DNA of 64,000 bases. Source: Flavobacterium rhamnosiphilum. Lineage in GTDB: Bacteria; Bacteroidota; Bacteroidia; Flavobacteriales; Flavobacteriaceae. Both the position numbers and the translations under genes were made by a program. The stretch spans positions 62,001-126,000 of the forward strand of contig NZ_SMLG01000010.1 of assembly GCF_004349195.1 (NCBI RefSeq). The letters run 5' to 3'. A model generated the notes under the pieces. The model was not told the DNA's origin and made no database searches. It was given only the letters and a program-made list of their open reading frames with translations. Positions 59,888 through 64,000 of this stretch are shown piece by piece. The stretch's first letter is position 1; every line of letters starts with the position of its first letter.

Positions 59888-60516
59888 AAGAGTTGGATTT
59901 ATTAAAAAAAGACTGGCAGAAGAATACTAATTCTTTTGAGCAGGTATCGGAAATCGAGATTTATAAAATGATCCATAAAAAATCATCTTCGATTGTGAAG
60001 TGGATTTTTATAATTAGTATTTTAGAGGTTTTGTTATGGACATCCCTTAATGTTTGTTTTAGTAGTGATGATTATTTAAAGAAAATGAATCATGAAGAAA
60101 TCATTCTTTATCTTGATATTTTTAACTATTTCAGTTATGGAGTAATGTTAGTTTTTATTTATTTTTTCTATAAAAACTACGTCACTATTTCGGCTACCGT
60201 TTCTACAAAACAGTTAATGAAAGACATTTTAAAAACTCGCAAAACAGTACAATATTATGTTTGGTATAATCTCGGAATGATTGTTCTGAGTTCAATCATC
60301 GCCTTCTATATAACTTTTGCATATAATCCGGAAATGAATGTTTTGAAGAATCAAATTACCACTAATGGGAAAGCAATGGCAATAACAATAGGATTCTTAA
60401 TACTTACAACTTTAGTATTCTTTGGTGCTTTTTGGTTGTTTTACCGAGTAGTGTATGGTATACTGCTTCGAAGATTGTATGCAAATTATAAAGAATTGAA
60501 AAAGATAGATTTATAA
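59884..60516 (+). CDS. Four-helix membrane protein, candidate anti-sigma factor
   Basis: A 210-residue protein with a short cytosolic N-terminus (LLKKDWQKNTNSFEQVSEIEIYKMIHKKSSS) and about four membrane helices (residues about 40-60, 78-98, 130-152, 165-190). It has no zinc HxxxCxxC motif. The ATGA overlap with the sigma gene, length of the N-terminal cytosolic part and membrane location suggest that it holds the sigma factor at the membrane. That role is inference. Confidence 0.7.
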   Translation: MKELDLLKKDWQKNTNSFEQVSEIEIYKMIHKKSSSIVKWIFIISILEVLLWTSLNVCFSSDDYLKKMNHEEIILYLDIFNYFSYGVMLVFIYFFYKNYVTISATVSTKQLMKDILKTRKTVQYYVWYNLGMIVLSSIIAFYITFAYNPEMNVLKNQITTNGKAMAITIGFLILTTLVFFGAFWLFYRVVYGILLRRLYANYKELKKIDL

Positions 60517-60542
60517 AAAAAAGAGGCAATTGCCTCTTTTTT
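60515..60542. terminator. Palindromic bidirectional terminator
   Basis: AAAAAAGAGGCAA (60517-60529) pairs with TTGCCTCTTTTTT (60530-60542). It has no spare loop bases, and A/T runs extend both sides. Confidence 0.88.
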
Positions 60543-60547
60543 GTACT

Positions 60548-61357
60548 CTAATATTCCCATTTTCGTAATCGATTCAATTCTTCCTGTTCTTTAATTTCTT
60601 CAGCAGGAATAACTTTCAGGAATGAAGGATGTTGCTCGATTGCATATTCTACTTTTTCTACAATTTCCTCGATTGTATCATTATCGTAATCAATATCAAG
60701 AGGTTCTTTGATAATAAAGGATTGTAGAATCCCTTTTTTCTTCATGCGAAATCCTTTTTTGTCAAACGAACGACGAAACCCATCTATAACAATAGGAACC
60801 ACGATAGGCCTGTGTTGTTTAATAATATGTGCTGTTCCTTTACGAACCGGTTTGAAAGATTTTGTTGTCCCTTGTGGAAAAGTGATTACCCAACCATCGG
60901 CTAGCGCAATTTTAATATTCTCAGTATCATTAGGGTTTACGTCTCGTTTTTCGGTTACATCAACGCCTTTGGCCCGCCAAGTTCTTTCAACAGTTATTGC
61001 GCCTACATAGGACAAAATTCTTGGTAACAAACCTGCCTGCATGGTTTCTTTGGCAGCAACGTAATAAATATTCATTTTAGGTTGCCAGAGATAGCAAACA
61101 TTTTTAATGCTATCATCACGTCCGCTCAAACTCGCATTAAAAACATGAAACATAGCAACGACATCCGCGAAATACGTTTGATGATTGGAAATAAAAAGTA
61201 CGTTGTTGTCCGGTAAATTTCTAATAATTTCTGAACCTTCAATCTGTAATTCGTTAAATCCTCTGTAGCGTCTATGCGTCATGGCTCCAAAGATTCGGAT
61301 TAGCCATTTTTTTATAAATAATATGTGTCCGAAAGGATTTCTCTTCAACAATCCCAT
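60548..61357 (-). CDS. PlsC-like acyltransferase with altered catalytic motifs
   Basis: A 269-residue membrane-associated acyltransferase of the 1-acylglycerol-3-phosphate acyltransferase fold. The first motif reads NHQTYFAD, spacing His and Asp by five residues where NHxxxxD is usual. The third reads FPQGTTKS instead of FPEGTR. The region IVPIVIDGFRRSF matches motif IV. The spacing and Glu/Arg changes suggest a different acceptor or mechanism, or a subfamily I cannot name. No signal peptide; peripheral to the inner membrane. Confidence 0.8.
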   Translation of the reverse strand: MGLLKRNPFGHILFIKKWLIRIFGAMTHRRYRGFNELQIEGSEIIRNLPDNNVLFISNHQTYFADVVAMFHVFNASLSGRDDSIKNVCYLWQPKMNIYYVAAKETMQAGLLPRILSYVGAITVERTWRAKGVDVTEKRDVNPNDTENIKIALADGWVITFPQGTTKSFKPVRKGTAHIIKQHRPIVVPIVIDGFRRSFDKKGFRMKKKGILQSFIIKEPLDIDYDNDTIEEIVEKVEYAIEQHPSFLKVIPAEEIKEQEELNRLRKWEY

Positions 61358-61497
61358 AAAATTTGTATTTTTTTTTGTGAATTTGGACTACAAACTTACG
61401 AAATTTATATTTGAAGTTGGTTGCTGAATTCAACTGAACAATTTGAAAACTACAACCAATTAATCCACATTTTTCTAATACTAAAAATTAAAATTTA

Positions 61498-62139
61498 TTA
61501 TCCAATAACCTCTTTCAAGACTTCTTTTAACTCACTCAACATCATTGCTGTAGCGCCCCACACAATATGCTCCTCAATTTTGAAAGCCGGAATACTGATG
61601 TTATCAGCATAGGAAGTTGACAAATTCGTATCCACTACAAGTGCATCGTCTAAGAAAACCGACAAAGGCAATTCGATAATATTTGCCACTTCAGAAGCTT
61701 GGGGTATAAATACCAATTCTTCTTTACTGATACCTAAAAAAGGATGCACCATAAAGTTACTTGGCGGAATATATAATTCTGTAAATGGTTTAAGAATTTC
61801 AATTTTATCCGGATGAATTCCTACCTCTTCATGCGTTTCCCGAAGAGCAGTTTTAGCAAAATTTTCATCATCCAATTCGTATTTACCTCCAGGAAATGCA
61901 ATTTGAGCAGAATGAACACCTTTATAGGAATTTCGGACAATCAATACCAAATGTGTTGTGTCATTTTTAGGATAAAAAAGCATCATTACAGCTGCTATTC
62001 TTGGTTTTTTATCTTCAACATTGATGTTTTTTAAGCTTTCTAATCGCTCTAAAGGTGCCATTTTTACATGTGCATCAAAAGCTGGAAGCCTTGCCTCAAT
62101 TAATTTAGGAACATACCGTAAAAATTCTTGAAAATCCAT
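61498..62139 (-). CDS. NudL-like CoA pyrophosphatase (Nudix hydrolase)
   Basis: A 213-residue Nudix enzyme. I start at the ATG at 62139; the longer frame starts at TTG. The box AFPGGKYELDDENFAKTALRETHEEVGI has the REThEEvG core, with an Asp in place of the first Glu, as in CoA-type Nudix enzymes. The upstream segment RIAAVMMLFYPKNDTTHLVLIVR is the UPF0035-like CoA motif region. It should split CoA (or oxidised CoA) to phosphopantetheine and ADP. Confidence 0.88.
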   Translation of the reverse strand: MDFQEFLRYVPKLIEARLPAFDAHVKMAPLERLESLKNINVEDKKPRIAAVMMLFYPKNDTTHLVLIVRNSYKGVHSAQIAFPGGKYELDDENFAKTALRETHEEVGIHPDKIEILKPFTELYIPPSNFMVHPFLGISKEELVFIPQASEVANIIELPLSVFLDDALVVDTNLSTSYADNISIPAFKIEEHIVWGATAMMLSELKEVLKEVIG

Positions 62140-62232
62140 AATCAAAGTCTATTTTTGCATATAAAACAGCATATAAATATAGTTTAGAAAATACAATTGC
62201 ACAAGTTTTCTATAACCAAAAAGTCATTACAG

Positions 62233-62673
62233 ATGTACAGCAAAGAAGAAACACAAAGATTAAAGCGAGAGTTCTGGATTGCATTCGCAGAAAAATATCC
62301 CCGAAAATGGGTATTATACGATACTAAAATCAAGGATTTTTCTTTTAAATTTTATGTGGACAATAAAAAAGCTCAAGTTTTAATCGATATTGAACACCGA
62401 AGCGATGAAAAAAGAATTGCTTATTTTGAAAAATTGGAAGCGCTAAGAAATATTCTCGAAGAGGATTTTATCAAAGACTTGGTTTTCGAAAAAGAATACA
62501 CACTGGAGAGTGGCAAAACCATCAGCAGGATTTGGGTTGAAAAACTAGGAGTCGGTGTCAGTAATCGCAACTATTGGGATGAAATATTTGACTTTTACAA
62601 TGAAAAAATGAATGCTCTGGAACTGTTTTATTTGGAGTACGACGATTTTATAAAAGACATTGAAAAGCTTTAA
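62233..62673 (+). CDS. DUF4268-like protein
   Basis: A 146-residue soluble protein. I start at the ATG at 62233 (MYSKEETQRLKREFWIAFAEKYPRKW). The first helix REFWIAFAEKYP and the stretch QVLIDIEHRSDEKRIAYFEKLEALRNIL match the DUF4268 pattern; the domain is related by fold to nuclease-like proteins, though no catalytic PD-(D/E)xK is obvious. Function unknown. Single gene. Confidence 0.83.
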   Translation: MYSKEETQRLKREFWIAFAEKYPRKWVLYDTKIKDFSFKFYVDNKKAQVLIDIEHRSDEKRIAYFEKLEALRNILEEDFIKDLVFEKEYTLESGKTISRIWVEKLGVGVSNRNYWDEIFDFYNEKMNALELFYLEYDDFIKDIEKL

Positions 62674-62706
62674 TGACATTAATCAATATATAGTCCAATA
62701 TATTTT

Positions 62707-62764
62707 TGTCTCATCGAGAGCAGTCGAGATGCAATACAGGTTCTCGACTGCGCTCGAACTGACA
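62707..62764. repeat. Inverted-repeat element (CTCGACTGCGCTCGAACTGACA type)
   Basis: TCGAGAGCAGTCGAGA (62714-62729) pairs with TCTCGACTGCGCTCGA (62742-62757) with one mismatch; TGTC and GACA extend the stem. I recall this GC-rich element as a common intergenic repeat in flavobacteria. Confidence 0.7.
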
Positions 62765-62807
62765 AATTAGAAATAATAATATAAATTGGAAAGCCATTCA
62801 CGATTAA

Positions 62808-62858
62808 AAAAAATGCATTAATTTGAACGATTTAATTGTTCAAATTAATGCATTTTTT
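62808..62858. terminator. Bidirectional terminator
   Basis: A 21-bp perfect stem: 62808-62828 (AAAAAATGCATTAATTTGAAC with its complement at 62838-62858). Confidence 0.88.
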
Positions 62859-62868
62859 ATCCAAATCA

Positions 62869-63279
62869 TCACATATTGAAGATATTATACACGATAATCC
62901 GATCTTCATAATTGATATACAATTGCTTTCTATTATCCTGTTTTTTTCTGGTGATTATAGAAACGGTACAGTCTAATCCTTCATTATCCTTACAGGTAAA
63001 CGAATAAACAATATCAGTATCATTCTCTTCGATAGGTTGATACTCTATGATTTCAAATAATTGAATGATTTGAGAATAAACCACTATCCTATTTTTATTG
63101 GTATCCAATGTGACTAAAATATTGACCAGATCCAAATCAGACCATTTGCCCCATTTCCCTTTTTCTGTTTTTTCTAAAACACTAAAACCCGAAGTTTTAA
63201 ACTTGTAATTTTGTCCAAAAGAATGTTGTAATCCCATTACTAAAAAAAGCAATACTATATATATTTTTGTCTTTGTCAT
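62869..63279 (-). CDS. Exported protein of unknown function
   Basis: A 136-residue protein with a signal peptide (about 1-22, ending HSFGQ). The mature part is a small beta-rich domain with KWGKWSDLDLVNILVTLDTNKNRIVVYS and DGLDCTVSIITRKK-like strands (read DNEGLDCTVSIITRKK). Weakly similar in style to small periplasmic flavobacterial proteins; no named family. The upstream gene is 10 bp away on the same strand, so they are probably one transcript. Confidence 0.78.
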   Translation of the reverse strand: MTKTKIYIVLLFLVMGLQHSFGQNYKFKTSGFSVLEKTEKGKWGKWSDLDLVNILVTLDTNKNRIVVYSQIIQLFEIIEYQPIEENDTDIVYSFTCKDNEGLDCTVSIITRKKQDNRKQLYINYEDRIIVYNIFNM

Positions 63280-63289
63280 TCCTTATAAA

Positions 63290-64000
63290 TTAAAAATCAA
63301 AATTATTTATTTCTTTTCTGGCTGTTTCAAAATCGGTTATCATTTCCTGAATGATTGTTGCGGCTGGTTTTATCTCATGAATCAATCCGGCTATTTGTCC
63401 AATCTCTAATTCCCCTTCGATTAAATCGCCTTCAAACATTCCTCGTTTTGCCCTTGCTCTACCTAACAAACCAATAAGTTCTTCTTTGGTTGGGCATTTT
63501 TCATACAATTGCTGAACATCCTGATAAAACTTATTTTTAATCAATCGAACAGGAGCGAGTTCTTTCAAAGTCAGTTGTGTATCGCCTTCTTTAACATTTA
63601 CTATCGTTTCCTTAAAATTAGCATGTGCGGATGATTCTAATGATGCTGCAAATCTACTTCCTACCTGAACTCCATCTGCTCCCAGTACCATTGTTGCAAG
63701 CATACCGCGACCCGTAGCAATACCACCAGCAGCAATCAACGGGATAGAAATCTTTTCTTTCACCATCGGAATCAGCGTAAGCGTAGTTGTTTCCTCTCTA
63801 CCATTATGCCCACCGGCTTCAAAACCTTCGGCAACAACAGCGTCAACACCGGCGTCTTGTGCTTTTAATGCAAAAACAGAACTGCTGACCACATGTACAA
63901 CCGTTATGCCATTTTCTTTCAAATAAGGAGTCCATGTTTTTGGATTCCCAGCCGATGTGAAAACGATTTTTACACCTTCATCAACGATAATTTTCATGAT
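63290..64000 (-). CDS. Nitronate monooxygenase-like FMN enzyme (N-terminus outside window)
   Basis: The frame is open through the right edge, and the first in-window Met (63997) lies at a position that is internal in the family, so the true start is outside. About 236 residues are seen. The TIM-barrel motifs GVDAVVAEGFEAGGHNG (catalytic-His region), IPLIAAGGIATGRGMLATMVLGADGVQVGSRF (FMN phosphate site) and a helical tail fit nitronate monooxygenase/2-nitropropane dioxygenase. These oxidise alkyl nitronates. Partial. Confidence 0.9.
   Translation of the reverse strand: MMKIIVDEGVKIVFTSAGNPKTWTPYLKENGITVVHVVSSSVFALKAQDAGVDAVVAEGFEAGGHNGREETTTLTLIPMVKEKISIPLIAAGGIATGRGMLATMVLGADGVQVGSRFAASLESSAHANFKETIVNVKEGDTQLTLKELAPVRLIKNKFYQDVQQLYEKCPTKEELIGLLGRARAKRGMFEGDLIEGELEIGQIAGLIHEIKPAATIIQEMITDFETARKEINNFDF

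Noticed and set aside
62143-62145. TTG as start of the Nudix gene
   Set aside because: The ATG two codons on, at 62139, is a better start and gives the normal N-terminus.

Overview
ORGANISM. The window is AT-rich and reads as chromosome of a member of the Flavobacteriaceae, most likely Flavobacterium or a close relative. The signs are TonB-dependent receptors with N-terminal carboxypeptidase-regulatory domains, Bacteroidetes-only families (BatA-domain protein, DUF4834, DUF3810, DUF6146, DUF937, YaiO barrel), A-rich rather than Shine-Dalgarno leaders, promoter -7 boxes of the Bacteroidetes type TAnnTTTG, and several families of short palindromic repeats. I see no rRNA, tRNA, transposase, phage or CRISPR. 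Two genes are cut by the window edges (ychF on the left, a nitronate monooxygenase-like gene on the right). LAYOUT. 1-13.5 kb: housekeeping and metabolism: ychF, a large TonB-dependent receptor, a ferredoxin divergent from a LuxC-type acyl-CoA reductase, serC-serA (serine synthesis), small membrane and secreted proteins, msrA, lolD, a TIGR02757 protein. 13.5-20.7 kb: a five-gene operon (response regulator, HEAT-like membrane protein, processive GT2 glycosyltransferase, LtaS-like phosphoglycerol transferase with TPRs, YaiO-type outer-membrane barrel) that looks like a surface-polysaccharide assembly and decoration machine; it has a roughly 300-nt leader with a perfect palindrome at the promoter, a possible 27-codon leader ORF and mutually exclusive hairpins. 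20.7-36.8 kb: RNA helicase, lactonase-like propeller, BatA protein, a dihydroorotase-like protein that has lost its metal ligands, an MBL-fold operon, bcp, an endonuclease III without Fe-S cysteines, an ECF sigma factor, uvrA. 36.8-45 kb: flippase, glycosyltransferase and YfhO on the minus strand, then small envelope genes. 45-49.2 kb: alpha-oxoamine synthase, M28 peptidase, NYN-domain protein. 49.2-50.27 kb: a protein-free kilobase holding three tandem, paralogous small-RNA genes on the minus strand. 50.3-64 kb: rdgB, DeaD-like helicase, regulatory-domain protein, cupin, pepD, DUF3810, type-2 NADH dehydrogenase, an ECF sigma/membrane-protein pair, an acyltransferase with altered catalytic motifs, a CoA pyrophosphatase and small proteins. 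MOST INTERESTING. The three-copy ncRNA cluster at 49.3-50.1 kb is the best candidate for something undescribed. Each copy has its own TAnnTTTG promoter, a conserved TTAACG motif at constant distance upstream, a 5'/3' closing helix with compensatory base changes between copies, a conserved ACUUGAG segment and a GGAGG/CCUCC intrinsic terminator. The glycan operon, the pseudo-dihydroorotase and the nested dispersed palindromes come next. All functional assignments come from reading motifs; no database search was run.
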